Notes: generated by a model not told the origin, from the sequence alone. A stretch of DNA of 64,000 nt from Microcebus murinus (GCF_040939455.1 NC_134117.1:27893501-27957500); one strand, 5' to 3'. Numbered from the stretch's first letter, positions 45,501 through 55,094 are shown. Program-made: numbers and translations.

Positions 45501-45845
45501 GCCGGTGGCGGGGTTGGCGCTGGCGGGAGGGGTGTGGTCCTCCAGAATCCCCCCAGTCTCCCTCCTCCCACCCTTGCTGCCCCCAGACTGAGTAGAAATA
45601 ATGTGCCTGCGGGCAGACGCAGCTTGCAGACAAGTCTCGGGTCCCCTTTGCAACCGGGTAGCCCTCCCTCCTCCTGCCCCTGTGAGAACCTCTGAAACCG
45701 CTGATGAACCTCACCATCCACTCCCAGGAGAGCAGGAACACTTCGAGGGCCACCATGCTTTGTTGCTTGTCACAGAGCCTGAGCAAGGTGAGTATGTGTG
45801 GGGCGCAGGGGACACCATGGTGAGGGTCTCTGCCTCTGCCCCCAG

Positions 45846-45991
45846 GTGTGGACGACCCCCACCAGCATGGGCGAGGTGTCGCCCTGGCCGACTTCAACGG
45901 TGATGGCAAAGTGGACATCGTCTATGGCAACTGGAACGGCCCCCACCGCCTCTATCTGCAGATGAGTGCCCACGGGAAGGTCCGCTTTCGG
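45846..45991 (+). CDS. CRTAC1: CRTAC1 exon 7
   Basis: Encodes GVDDPHQHGRGVALADFNGD, then GKVDIVYGNWNGPHRLYLQM and ends at KVRFR, about residues 284-332. ADFNGDGKVDIVYGN is a textbook FG-GAP/VCBS calcium loop (DxNxDGxxD). Two bases complete the split glycine and the exon ends in phase 0 at CGG|GTAAGA. The acceptor is CTGCCCCCAG. Length is 146 nt. From memory, human has arginine instead of glycine between N and D of the loop, so the loop here is the more canonical form; this needs checking. Confidence 0.97.
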
Positions 45992-46864
45992 GTAAGAAGG
46001 GGTTTCCCCCTCCCTCCGTCTGCACTGCAGTGGCCCTGGCATGTCATAGGAGCTGCCGCCTGGCCTGTGCCTCCCGCCCGGCTGAGAAGGGGGTTGGAGG
46101 GCGTGGGGGTCATAGTGAGGGTGACAGCGAGGGAACGATGGGCTCCAGCCCAGGCTCGGTGAAGACACCAGTGCCCAAGAGGAAGCCAGGTTGGCAGAGG
46201 GAGGAAGGGCATCCTCCTGAGGTGGGCTGGAGCCCCTATGAGGTGGCCTTCATTCTCTGGATGGAGGCCACTTTTCCTGGTGGCTCCTGGAAAATGTCAT
46301 CTGCAGCCGTCCAAGCTTTTCAAATCGAGATTCAGACCCAGGGCAAATGATGGGAGAGAATGAGGGGTTGAGGCCACAGAATCCCCAGTAGCCACCCTTA
46401 GGGACAAACAGCAGGTGGTGGGCAGTGTGGCCTCAGACCCTCTCTGTGCCCCTTCCCTGAACTGTCAATAGACTGAGGCTGAGAATTCGAGAGGACTGTT
46501 GGTGACAGTCATGGAGGTGCCACCAGCATGATGGGCTCAGGCTTGGGCTTTCTGGGGGGGTGGGCGGTAGAAGGCATGGGATCCCTGAAGCTGATTGTTC
46601 TGGAGGTACCTAGGTCTTGCCAAAAAAGCCTGAGTGAGTGAGAACATTCCTGGAGACTTCCCTGGGACCACCAAACCTCAGGGCTTACCTTCTGTCTGTG
46701 TGACAATGGAGAGGCCACCGCCCGGGGGTGCTCAGGGCCAGCGCTCCCTCGTGGCTGAGGCCTGAGACCCGGGTTCTCGGGGGTTGGGAGGGCACACCCT
46801 GCGCTCAAGGTCCCTCTGGGACCTTGGCAAAGATCAAGGTGGGTGGTTTCCATCCTCATTCAGC

Positions 46865-47042
46865 TTTAGTTCTCAACAGGAACAATTTTGCTGCCCTCCC
46901 CCAGGACATCTGACAATGTCTGGGGACCTTTGGGGTTGTCACAACTAGGGAAGGGGGTGCTGCTGGCATCTAGCATGCAGAGGCCGGGGAAGCTGCTGAA
47001 CATCCCTGTGTAGGACAGCCCCACGACAGAGAATCACCCACC
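46865..47042 (+). mobile_element. MER20-like hAT MITE
   Basis: 'tagttctcaacaggaacaat', 'catctgacaatgtctgggga', 'cctttggggttgtcacaact', 'ctgctggcatctagcatgca' and 'gacagccccacgacagagaa' match the nonautonomous hAT-Charlie family I associate with MER20. The family name is from memory. Confidence 0.75.
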
Positions 47043-47109
47043 CTAACGTCAGCGGGCTGAGGGCAAAGACCTGGTTGACCATCTATCTGTCGGCTCTTCC
47101 CCAGCTCCC

Positions 47110-47240
47110 AGGAGCAATGGCAATGATGACAGCAAATGCCCCGCTGGTCAGGTGCCTTCCGTGTGCCAGGAACTGTGCTAGATCTTAAAGCACGTTATCT
47201 TGGAAGCCCAGGCAGTGGATGGGGCGACCCAAGGGGGCTA
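47110..47240 (-). repeat. MIR SINE fragment, antisense
   Basis: 'ccttccgtgtgccaggaact' and 'gtgctagatcttaaagcacg' followed by 'ttatcttgga' match the reverse 3' half of MIR. Confidence 0.65.
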
Positions 47241-47784
47241 TGGAGGTTTCCGTTTTTACAGGATCAATAGCATAATAACATCTGAGAGATCCTGAGGTCT
47301 CTGTTCCCTAGCTCTTAAGGCCCTGCTTGGCCCACCCCTACCAGCTGGCCAGGCTCTTAATCAACCTTGTCACTGTGCTGACGGGGACAACCTCCTCCCC
47401 GGCCTCCCCAGAACCGGCAGCTCACCAGCTGACCCAGCCGGCTCATTCCTGCACTCACCGGAGAGGGCCTGCGGCAGGAGGGGCCTCCCAGAGACACCAG
47501 TGTGCCCTTCCCAGCCCTCTGCACACGGGCCCTGGGACTTAGACAGGCTCCCAGGTCTTTAAGGGATAAACCCACCTATAATGGGGACATTCTGCTCAGA
47601 AACAAAAGGTCGCCCTGCACAGCTCTCCTTCTATGTCAAAGGCAAGCCCACACCTAGGGCCCTTTGCCAGGACCACCCAGGCCCTCCCAGCACTTAGGAA
47701 TCCCAGCTGGACTTCCCCTGGGTCTGGGGTCTCCCCATGAGTCCTGGACAGGTGTAGCTGATACTGCAGCCTCCTCAAAGCAAA

Positions 47785-47820
47785 TGTCACACACACACAC
47801 ACAAAAAAAAAAATCAAAAG
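47785..47820. repeat. (CA)n and A-rich run
   Basis: Short 'cacacacacacacac' followed by about ten A. Confidence 0.92.
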
Positions 47821-47924
47821 GCTCCCCAGAAACATAGTAGAGACAGCACAAGCAAAGCTATGGGCAGCCACTTCCGCCCTCCGTGAGGCTGACAGTGGGA
47901 CAAGGCAGGACAGGCTGCCGGAGA

Positions 47925-48085
47925 CCTGTCTCATGCCGGCTCTGTGCCAAGCATTTTACATGCACTCCTCACAGCCGGGCATGTTACAGATGAGGACAGT
48001 GTGATCCAGGGGTTAGGAACTTGCGTAAGATCACAGGGCCGGTCATCGGCGAGTCTGGGTTCAAGTGCACAGACCGCAGTGCCCA
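47925..48085 (-). repeat. MIR SINE, antisense
   Basis: 'ctctgtgccaagcattttac', 'atgcactcctcacagccggg', 'gttacagatgaggacagtgt' and 'gagtctgggttcaagtgcac' are in reverse MIR order. Confidence 0.85.
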
Positions 48086-48104
48086 CCCAGCTTCCGACGG
48101 GAGG

Positions 48105-48260
48105 AAGGGTGCGTAGCAGAAAGCGCACGGCATCAGGGATCAGGAGCCCTGGCTTCGGCCCCACTCATTAGCTGTGACTTGGGCAATTCCCCTCCCTCTC
48201 CAGGACTCGGTTACCTCCCTGAAAAATGGGCCCGCTAATGTCTGCAGGGGTGGTCCTGAG
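48105..48260 (+). repeat. MIR SINE
   Basis: 'ggatcaggagccctggcttc', 'ttagctgtgacttgggcaat' and 'cctgaaaaatgggcccgcta' are MIR in sense orientation, directly after an antisense copy. Confidence 0.8.
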
Positions 48261-48471
48261 TGGGGAGCAGCTCAGCGCCTCGCTGGCGTCTGTGGTGGCC
48301 GTTGTTCTCCCCTCCTTGTGCTCCTACAAGCAGCCTGAGGTTCTTGTGGTCCTCAGGGCAGCCACCCCGCATCCCTCACGGGGAGGCAAGGGTCGGGCTG
48401 CCTCTTGACCTTGATGGCCCCTTGCCGGTGCCCGCCGTCCCGCCCGCTGACCGCAGGCCTCTCCCCTGCAG

Positions 48472-48608
48472 GACATCGCGTCGCCCAAGTTCTCCATGCC
48501 CTCCCCGGTCCGCACAGTCATCGCCGCCGACTTCGACAATGACCAGGAGCTGGAGATCTTCTTCAACAACATCGCCTACCGCAGCTCCTCGGCCAACCGC
48601 CTCTTCCG
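48472..48608 (+). CDS. CRTAC1: CRTAC1 exon 8
   Basis: Encodes DIASPKFSMPSPVRTVIAAD through SSSANRLF, about residues 333-377 plus two bases of residue 378. AADFDNDQELEIFFNNIAYR is a further FG-GAP-type loop in which the DxDNDxxxE pattern keeps the calcium-ligand spacing. The acceptor CTCCCCTGCAG is good. The donor CCG|GTAGAC is poor, matching the consensus at GTA and G only. Exon 9 completes the split arginine codon with its first base, which supports this donor. Length is 137 nt. No alternative GT nearby keeps the protein. Confidence 0.96.
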
Positions 48609-48929
48609 GTAGACGCTCCAGCCTGGCTCGTGGTCCTTCACCCTTAACGGCTGGTGGGGGCGGGGAGGAGGGCTTAGGAATCAGGAGGGGAGGCTTTCAA
48701 GGGCCAGGGAGTCAGTGCCGAGGATGAAGAGATAGAAAGGACAGGGGCTGAGCAAGAGGCTGCGGGAACAGGAGGAGAGTACTGGGCCACCCTGTTCCCT
48801 GTATCGCAGGGACATGACAGAGGGACAGGGCCCAAGTGTGCCCAGAGCCCATAAATCCACACCACCACAAAAGGGTGGGGCCAAATCTGTTTGGGTAAAC
48901 CTAGGTTAAGCAAAGACGAACAGGTTTAT

Positions 48930-49090
48930 TTACTGCAGGACTTCTCAGAGCCTTTAACATGATCATGAATATTTTAACTTCCCAAAAGATGGGTGGAGTA
49001 TTCCAAATAGAGTTGACCATGGGACAATTCCTCCAAAGATTTTTCTCTTGGGACTGGTGGTCTGTAAACTATCCTTTGGGAAATACTGGT
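48930..49090 (+). mobile_element. DNA-transposon relic (hAT-like), family unresolved
   Basis: 'ttctcagagcctttaacatg' at the start, 'gagttgaccatgggacaatt' in the middle and 'ctttgggaaatactgg' at the end resemble the relic at 24.45 kb. Confidence 0.5.
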
Positions 49091-49194
49091 GACAAGAGTT
49101 CCTGGTAGGCAAGGAAAAGGAAGTCTCAGAAATGGAGGGAACCTGCGGGCGTCTGAGCAGTGCGTCTAGGGAGGAATTTTCTGGAACAACATTT

Positions 49195-49371
49195 GTCTAG
49201 GGGCATCCGGAGACCCCTGCATCAGAATCTCCTGGAGTGCTTGAAGCACAGAATCCCAGAGCCCACCCCAGGCCTCGGATTAGAATCGCAGGGGTGAGGC
49301 CCAGGAATCCCGTAGGAAGTAGGCACTGGGTGATTCTTATCACACTCAAGTTTGAGAACCACTGTTGAGGA
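49195..49371 (+). mobile_element. MER5A-like hAT MITE
   Basis: 'gcatcagaatctcctggagt', 'gcttgaagcacagaatccca', 'attagaatcgcaggggtgag' and the terminal 'caagtttgagaaccactg' are MER5A. The 5' terminus is worn away. Confidence 0.88.
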
Positions 49372-49514
49372 GCAAACCTCAGGACGCATGTGGCCTGAGA
49401 TGTCCCCGTTCCTGGCCTAAAGCATTCTAATGAGGCTCAGGACCAGGAGGGGAGAGGAGGGTGGGCCACATCACCTGCTCAGCCCCCCAAGGTTCCTGCC
49501 CTGTCTCCCAGGAG

Positions 49515-49705
49515 GGCCCAGCTATTAATAAAAGGCGTGAGCTGTGACTAAGTGTGCTTTAAAATATAATTATTAACAAAGCATCAATCCTGGTTGGATG
49601 TAATCAGCCCCCGAAGGCACCAGATTTACTAATTAGGTGCCTTGCAAAAAGCTTATTCACAACTTCCAGATTAATTGCAGAAGATCAATTGCTAGTTAAC
49701 AGAGA
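49515..49705. promoter_or_regulatory. Candidate conserved element, AT-rich homeobox-site cluster
   Basis: Repeat-free AT-rich block with many homeodomain-like cores: 'agctattaataaaagg', 'tataattattaacaaagc' (a possible HNF1-like half-site pair), 'gatgtaatcagccc', 'ttactaattaggtgcc', 'agattaattgcag' and 'gatcaattgctagttaac'. It sits between GC-rich segments and has no repeat identity. Constraint is inferred, not measured. Confidence 0.4.
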
Positions 49706-50559
49706 CACTGCTTTCCTTCCCTGGCTAATAAAGTGTCACTTGCCAGAGCCCCTGAGCACTGGGAACTCTAGTGCTTCTCTCTGTGGCCCGAGAACCCAGC
49801 CATCTCCCGTGTCTGCTTGCCTGTCCAGCCTGCCTCAGACCCCCGCCTCCCCTCCAGCCGCCCAAGGGTGGGCTAGGAGGGAAGACAGGGCGGGCTGGCC
49901 TGAGTGGACAGAGTGAGTCACCACGTGGACGCCCAGTGGGTGAGTGTGTTTGCCTCCGTGCGGCAGCAGGGGAAGCCACTTCCCAGGTGCGTGGCTGTGC
50001 CTCAAGTCCCCATGGCAGATGGCTGGGTCCTGAGCACACAGCAGAGCTTGTGAGGGGCTGCAGCTGGGACTGCCACTCAGCTGGAAGCTCTGGAAGTTTA
50101 ACCCCTGCCTGTCCCATACTACGTGGGTTTTTCACCTGTCACTGAACAGAACATCATGGGCTCCTTGGCCCTGGTGCTCTCCTGGGGCATGTCAGGCACT
50201 GGGGACTCAAAGTTTCGAGGTGCTTGAGTCTGCAAGCCCTTTAATGATAGGTAGTAGGACACCCAGGGAATTCACCCAGACGGTGCATGAAAGGGAGCCC
50301 TCTTAATAATCACCATGGGACTCTCCTAAGCTAACTGGGGTGTGGCTGGTCACCCAGCTAACATGTCTAGACACGCCTCAGATCTGTCCTTCACCTGGCA
50401 CCCTTGGGATTCCTGCACCCCTCCAGCTGGTCTCCTCGTCCCTGTTCCTGCAGCGCGAGCTGTTGCAAATGCATGTCTGGCCACCCCCCTCTTCCACTTA
50501 ACACCCTCTAGAAGCCCCCATTGCCCTGGGATCCCTCCACATCCCTGTTTACATCTAAG

Positions 50560-50850
50560 TCCCTGACACAGCAAGCTTTTGGTTCTGGGCTGTGCCAGGC
50601 CCAGACACTCTTCACTGGAGTGACACAAGGGCACTCACCGTCCCGGTCTCAGCTTAGCCAGCCCTTCCTCCAGAAGCCCTCCCTGATTGCCCAGCCCTGC
50701 ACTCGTTGCCCACATCCCCGTCCTCCCTGGGCCTCCAGCACTCTATGTGGGGATTCCTGTGGACATGGCTCTGAGCTCCGTCCTTCCTGGTGCCCCCAGC
50801 CTCCCCGCCCCCCACACCAGGCCTGGCACTCAGTAGCTGCTGCCTAAGAC
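50560..50850 (+). mobile_element. L2 LINE 3' end, sense
   Basis: 'ccttcctccagaagccctcc', 'ctgattgcccagccctgcac' and 'aggcctggcactcagtagct' are characteristic of the L2 3' UTR. Confidence 0.75.
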
Positions 50851-51484
50851 TGTGTTCAGTGAACACAGGAACGCAGGGAATTGCTGGATGTTGTCCCCAG
50901 GAATCCTTAACTGCTTTGTCGCCTGAATCAAGAGATGTCTCTGCCCAGCTGTGGCAGTCTGCAGGACACAAATGGTCAAAGGGACGGACGGTGGCTGTCA
51001 GCAGGCTGCGGCATCACACCCACGCACGCCTGCACTCCAGTCCACCTCACAGGGCTTCTCTGAGTTCTGCCAACTCTCTCCGCCGTCCAGCCGCCAGCCC
51101 AGGGGACCCTGACCCCACCCTGAAAGCACTGGCCACATCACAGCCGCTGGTGTTTCTCTGTGATTTGGGCAGACAGCAGTAACGTGCAACCCGCAACGCG
51201 GTGGAGAGGGTGATGCCAGTCCCCCCACCTCCCGCCGTCCCCTGCGTGCCCCACACGTCCAGAGCACCCAGGGCTGCGAGAACATAACGAGCGAGGAAAG
51301 CTAGAGAGGAAAGCTCACCGCCTTCACCAGAATTAAGCTTGGCGTGGAAAAGGAGCAGGACTCGTATGGCAGCCTTTCCTGAAGCAGACATCTCAGGATT
51401 CAGAGTCCAAAATAGACAGAACCCTGCGACCCACGGGGACCCCTTGCCTCCGTCGTGCCCCTGGAATTCACCCACGTGTCCCAC

Positions 51485-51700
51485 AGACATGTGCCCGGAC
51501 TTTCTGAGAGCGGGGCACTGCGTTAGATGCTGCGAGTGACGCAAAGCCGGAGGCAGGGACCCCGCCTGCACAGAGCGCCCTCAGACCAGGGGTGTGAGAC
51601 GCGTCCTTACAGAGCCTTTACGCAGGGCAGCAAGTGACAAAGGACCACCAGGGAGGGCGTGGAGGAGCAGCATGTGGGTGGGGTTCGAGTCCTGGGCAGC
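51485..51700 (-). mobile_element. L2 LINE 3' fragment, antisense
   Basis: 'ttctgagagcggggcactgc', 'gttagatgctgcgagtgacg' and 'agggaccccgcctgcacaga' follow antisense L2. Divergence is high and the end is uncertain. Confidence 0.6.
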
Positions 51701-52041
51701 ATCCAGAACTGGGAAGCCCAGGGGCCACCTGAGGGAAAGCAAAGGTCGGTTGAAGGTGGTCGTGTCCCTGCCCCTTCTCCATCCATCAGCTGCCCTCCCC
51801 GGGCTGTCTATAATTCATCCATTAGAGAAGGGAAAATCAATATTTACCAACGTAAATTAGAACCCGAGCGGCCAGAGTGCAGGCAGGGTCTGTGAGCAGA
51901 GAGTGGCTCTGTGGGCATCCAGGTGGCAGCCCAGGCACATTGGGACCTGGGGACACTCGAGGAACAGAGTGGAGCAAGTGGGCCTCTAGGCAGAGGGGGC
52001 CAGCTGGGACCCACCAGAACTGTCCTGTCTGCTCTCTGCAG

Positions 52042-52124
52042 CGTCATCCGTAGGGAGCACGGAGACCCCCTCATCGAGGAGCTCAATCCTGGTGACGCCT
52101 TGGAGCCTGAGGGCCGGGGCACAG
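52042..52124 (+). CDS. CRTAC1: CRTAC1 exon 9
   Basis: A short exon of 83 nt that encodes RVIRREHGDPLIEELNPGDA and then LEPEGRGT, about residues 378-405 plus one base. It links two propeller blades; the acidic 'IEELNPGDALEPEGRGTGG' segment leads into the next calcium loop. The acceptor TGCTCTCTGCAG supplies the single base completing the arginine codon. The donor is ACAG|GTGAGG. The frame is open and the sequence is very close to the human protein as I remember it. Confidence 0.96.
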
Positions 52125-53008
52125 GTGAGGGGTACCTGGGGGTTCTGGCCCACATTCCCCTGTCTCAGTGCTGCCCAACCCTGGGGTGAAGGCAGGAGGA
52201 ATGGGGATGGGATTAGGGGACAGCTGATCCCACAGCCAATCCCTGAGGGCTGAGATTCAAGGGCAGGGGTGAGAGTAGAGGTGGGGGAGCCCCAGGGACA
52301 ACAGACAGGGAGCAGAGGAGGGGATGGTTCATTCCCCCAAGCCCAGGCTGCTGGGTGGAGGCGGGGCCGTAGGAATCTGGGGGTCTGTGGGCAGGAGCTT
52401 CTCTGGCCACGCCTTGCTAGTGGGGATGGAGAGGAGAGGAGTGAGCCCCTCCTGCCCTTGGGCAAGGGCCCTGCCATGTGAGCCCTCTCCTTGGCACTCA
52501 GCGTGGTGTCAGACAGAGAGCACTGGGCCAGGAGTCCCAAGACCTGGCTGTGCTGTCACCCCACTTTGCCTTCTTGGAAAAGCTCCTTTATCTTCCAGGT
52601 CTTGTTCTGCACATCCATAAAATGGGGAAAATTATGCCTGCCCTCCTCACCTCTCTGGTCGTAATGAGGACCAAAAGGGAACCAAGGGCAAACACTTGAT
52701 AAATTGACAAAAAGCTGTGCAAAAATAACCGGTGTGTATTATCCAAAGCATAATAGAAAGACCAGAAAGAGGTCTGTAAGGTCCGAGTAATTTGCACCCA
52801 CCCTCTCCGTGGCGGTCTGGGGGAAGGAAGGGCACTTGTGTTCCACGAGTCCGTGTCGTGAGCCGGCCCGTGGGCAGGAGGGGAGACAGGCTGGAAGCAC
52901 TGTGCCCTTCTCTGCCTCTCTCGCCGGCGGGACACTGCCCTGGTGGGGAGCCCCTCTCCTCGGGGCCTCCTGACCGGTGGCCAGAAGTGGAATCTGCGTT
53001 GCCTGTAG
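52125..53008 (+). other. CRTAC1: Intron 9 (no gene)
   Basis: Phase 1 intron of 884 bases. A MIR fills roughly 52.50-52.72 kb. The 3' end is unusual: the 30 bases before the acceptor TGTAG are purine-rich and lack a proper pyrimidine tract. The remainder shows nothing nameable. Confidence 0.92.
52500..52720 (+). repeat. MIR SINE
   Basis: 'ggagtcccaagacctggctg', 'ctgcacatccataaaatggg' and 'gaaaattatgcctgccctcc' are in MIR order. Confidence 0.75.
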
Positions 53009-53109
53009 GGGGCGTGGTGACCGACTTCGATGGAGACGGCATGCTGGACCTCATCTTGTCCCACGGAGAGTCCATGGCTCAGCCGCTGTCCGTCTTCCGC
53101 GGCAATCAG
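53009..53109 (+). CDS. CRTAC1: CRTAC1 exon 10
   Basis: Encodes GGVVTDFDGDGMLDLILSHG and ends at PLSVFRGNQ, about residues 406-439. TDFDGDGMLDLILSH is a perfect DxDxDGxxD FG-GAP/VCBS calcium loop, and 'SVFRGNQ' closes the blade. Two bases complete the split glycine. It ends in phase 0 at CAG|GTGCGC. The acceptor (TTGCCTGTAG) has a poor pyrimidine tract: the upstream 20 bases are mostly purine. The length of 101 nt and the protein match make the boundary firm. Confidence 0.96.
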
Positions 53110-53556
53110 GTGCGCAGGGACCTCAGGACCCGCAAAGCCCGGCCCGGGTGCTCTCGGGGTGGACAAGGGCAAGGTGCTGGTGCGGGCTCGGCCGCGTGGC
53201 TGGAAACGGAATCCCTAGGCCAGGAGGAAGCATGTGAATTCCCGGCAGGGCAGTAAACCTCAAGAAGGGCCACCTCCCGGGACAGCCCCTCAGCCCCTTG
53301 GCCATCTGCTGTCACTTCCCTGCCAAAAACTCGCTTCCCTGGTCTCTCGGCTTTCCCTCCTGTTTTCCCCAGGGCCTCTCCTTCCTTCAGCCAATCTGTC
53401 TTCCCCCTTTCACCTTCCTAGTCCTCTTCCTCTTCCTCTTTCTCCGCTGCCCTCTTTCTTCCCTTCCTCCTCCTCCTGCACGCCTGTCCTCCCATCCTCC
53501 CATCCCCCCCGCTCTTCCCCCCCACGCTGATGCCCCGGCCCCGTCTCCCCCTGCAG
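53110..53556 (+). other. CRTAC1: Intron 10 (no gene)
   Basis: The shortest intron here, 447 bases, phase 0. From about 53360 to the acceptor it is dominated by TCCTC/CTTCC pyrimidines ending in CCCCCTGCAG. No repeats of known family are seen. Confidence 0.93.
53395..53525. repeat. Polypyrimidine (TCCTCC/CTTCC) tract
   Basis: About 130 bases almost free of G, built from TCCTC, CTTCC and CCCATCC units. It lies just before the exon 11 acceptor. Confidence 0.9.
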
Positions 53557-53725
53557 GGCTTCAGCAACAACTGGCTGCGAGTGGTGCCTCGGACGCGGTT
53601 TGGGGCCTTCGCCAGGGGGGCCAAGGTCGTGCTCTACACCAGGAAGAGCGGGGCCCACCTGAGGATCATCGACGGGGGCTCGGGCTACCTGTGCGAGATG
53701 GAGCCCGTGGCGCACTTTGGCCTGG
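53557..53725 (+). CDS. CRTAC1: CRTAC1 exon 11 (ASPIC/UnbV domain, first half)
   Basis: Encodes GFSNNWLRVVPRTRFGAFAR, then GAKVVLYTRKSGAHLRIIDG and finishes at EPVAHFGL, about residues 440-495 plus one base. This is the start of the ASPIC/UnbV domain (Pfam PF07593 by memory): 'NNWLRV' followed by 'FGAFARGAKVVLY' and the 'GSGYLCEMEPVAHFGLG' motif, with one conserved cysteine. The acceptor is CCCCCTGCAG. The donor CTGG|GTGAGT leaves one base of a glycine codon. An L1 3' end starts about 20 bases beyond the donor. Confidence 0.97.
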
Positions 53726-53745
53726 GTGAGTCGGGGGCCCCGAAC

Positions 53746-54265
53746 AAGAAACAACTTGGGTGTCCTTCGGTAGGTTAATGGTTCGACAAACTGTGGTACA
53801 TCCGGCCCGAGGAATATTACTCAGCAGTGATAGGAGTGAACTCTCGATACGCGCCACAGCTTGGATAGGTCTCCAGGGCTCATCTCCAAGGGTCACATGT
53901 TGTATGATTCCGTTTACAGAACATTCTTGAAGTGACAAAATTATAGAGATGGAAAAGAGATTGGTGGCTGCCAGGGGCTAGAGAGGGTGGGAAGGAGAGG
54001 GATGGGTGTGGCTTTGAAGGGACAGCTGGAGGTGATCTTTGTGGATGGAACAGTTCTGTACCTTGTGGTGGTTACACAAATCTACACAGGTGACGTGGAG
54101 CTCCACACACAGTGACACGCAGTGTCAGGTCCCTGGTTTTGGTATCAGAGTTACGTGAGCTGTGGCCATTGGGGGAACCGGGAGAAGGGTGTGCAGGATT
54201 TCTCTGCACCATCTTTACAGCTTCCTGTGAATCTTTCATTATTTCAAAATAAAATATATTTTTAA
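53746..54265 (+). mobile_element. L1M-class LINE 3' end, sense
   Basis: 'gtggtacatccggcccgagg', 'aatattactcagcagtgata', 'ctgccaggggctagagaggg', 'gtggtggttacacaaatcta' and 'ctttcattatttcaaaataa' follow an old L1 3' end in order. An AATAAA occurs at 54248-54253 in gene orientation. The 5' end of the homology lies about 20 bases downstream of the exon 11 donor. Confidence 0.92.
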
Positions 54266-54629
54266 AGAAATGCATGGTGGAGGGAATTAGGAAAAAAAGT
54301 CTAAAAAGTCTCTGGCAGGAGGGGGGATTATAATAATGGAAAAAACATTGAGGAATACCAGAAGAGCCAGGAGTGTCTTTATTAAAATGCAATGGTTAAG
54401 AAAGCATTTGAGTCAAAATATTGCTAGACTCAAAGTCAGGCACCTTCTCTGTGTGTTAGCACTGCATGAGGTGATATAATTTTAATATAAAAAGAGTAGG
54501 CAATATGATCTCAAATTAATAAATAGGTATGTTAATGTTATACACACATCATATGTGCAGAAAAAAATCTGGAAAAAAATGCAAAAAGTGAGAACAACCA
54601 TCTGTCTGAGTGGCTGGACTGATATAGCA

Positions 54630-54830
54630 GCTCTCACTCCTTCTAGACACAGTGCCACACGCCTCACTCTTAGTACTTCATTTAATCTTCAGGACTAACT
54701 TGTGAGGTGGGCATTATTATCCTCGTCTTATAAACGGGAAAACTGAGGATCAGAATGATTAAGAAACCTGCTGCCCAGAGTCGCTTAAATGACAGAGCTG
54801 GTATTCAAACCCAGGCCTCCTGGAGTATGT
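54630..54830 (-). repeat. MIR SINE, antisense
   Basis: 'ttagtacttcatttaatctt', 'gaggtgggcattattatcct', 'cttataaacgggaaaactga' and 'gtattcaaacccaggcctcc' are in reverse MIR order and complete. Confidence 0.92.
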
Positions 54831-54856
54831 GATTTTTATTTTCTTCCATGTGTTTT

Positions 54857-54876
54857 GTTGTGTGTGTGTGTGTGCT
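54857..54876. repeat. (TG)n microsatellite
   Basis: About nine TG dinucleotides. Confidence 0.95.
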
Positions 54877-55094
54877 CTAGTTTTTATAGGGAACACATAA
54901 TATTTATGTGTAGTCAGAAAAAGAAGCAATAAATATTTAGAGGACCCAGGGCCTGGTTATATGATTGTGTTCTCGGGCTGTTTCACCCTGATGGGTCAGC
55001 CTGAGGTTGGAGCATCTATCACTCCCAAGTCAGCCCTTGGCTCTGCTGGCTTTAAAGGCATAAGATGACTTTTAAATACACAGTCCTCTCTTGC

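Larger units (their letters stand above)
42694..45845 (+). other. CRTAC1: Intron 6 (no gene)
   Basis: Phase 1 intron of 3,152 bases. It has an antisense L2 end next to a sense L2 3' end at 43.0-43.55 kb, a repeat-free, possibly conserved block at 44.03-44.40 kb, and a long antisense L2 at 44.93-45.5 kb. The acceptor region contains two potential AGs upstream of the real CCCCAG. Nothing nameable is seen in 43560-44020 or 44410-44920. Confidence 0.9.
45992..48471 (+). other. CRTAC1: Intron 7 (no gene)
   Basis: Phase 0 intron of 2,480 bases. It contains a MER20-like element at 46.87-47.04 kb, MIR fragments at 47.1, 47.9 and 48.1 kb, and a CACACA/A-rich run at about 47789-47820. Nothing nameable is seen in 46000-46860 or 47250-47780. 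Confidence 0.9.
48609..52041 (+). other. CRTAC1: Intron 8 (no gene)
   Basis: Phase 2 intron of 3,433 bases starting with the weak donor GTAGAC. It contains a hAT-like relic at 48.93-49.09 kb, a MER5 at 49.19-49.37 kb, an AT-rich regulatory candidate at 49.52-49.70 kb, a sense L2 3' end at 50.56-50.85 kb and an antisense L2 piece at 51.49-51.70 kb. Nothing nameable is seen in 49710-50550. Confidence 0.9.

Noticed and set aside
52588..53172. 194-codon open frame on the minus strand across exon 10
   Set aside because: It is the shadow of the CRTAC1 exon and a MIR; no independent signal.
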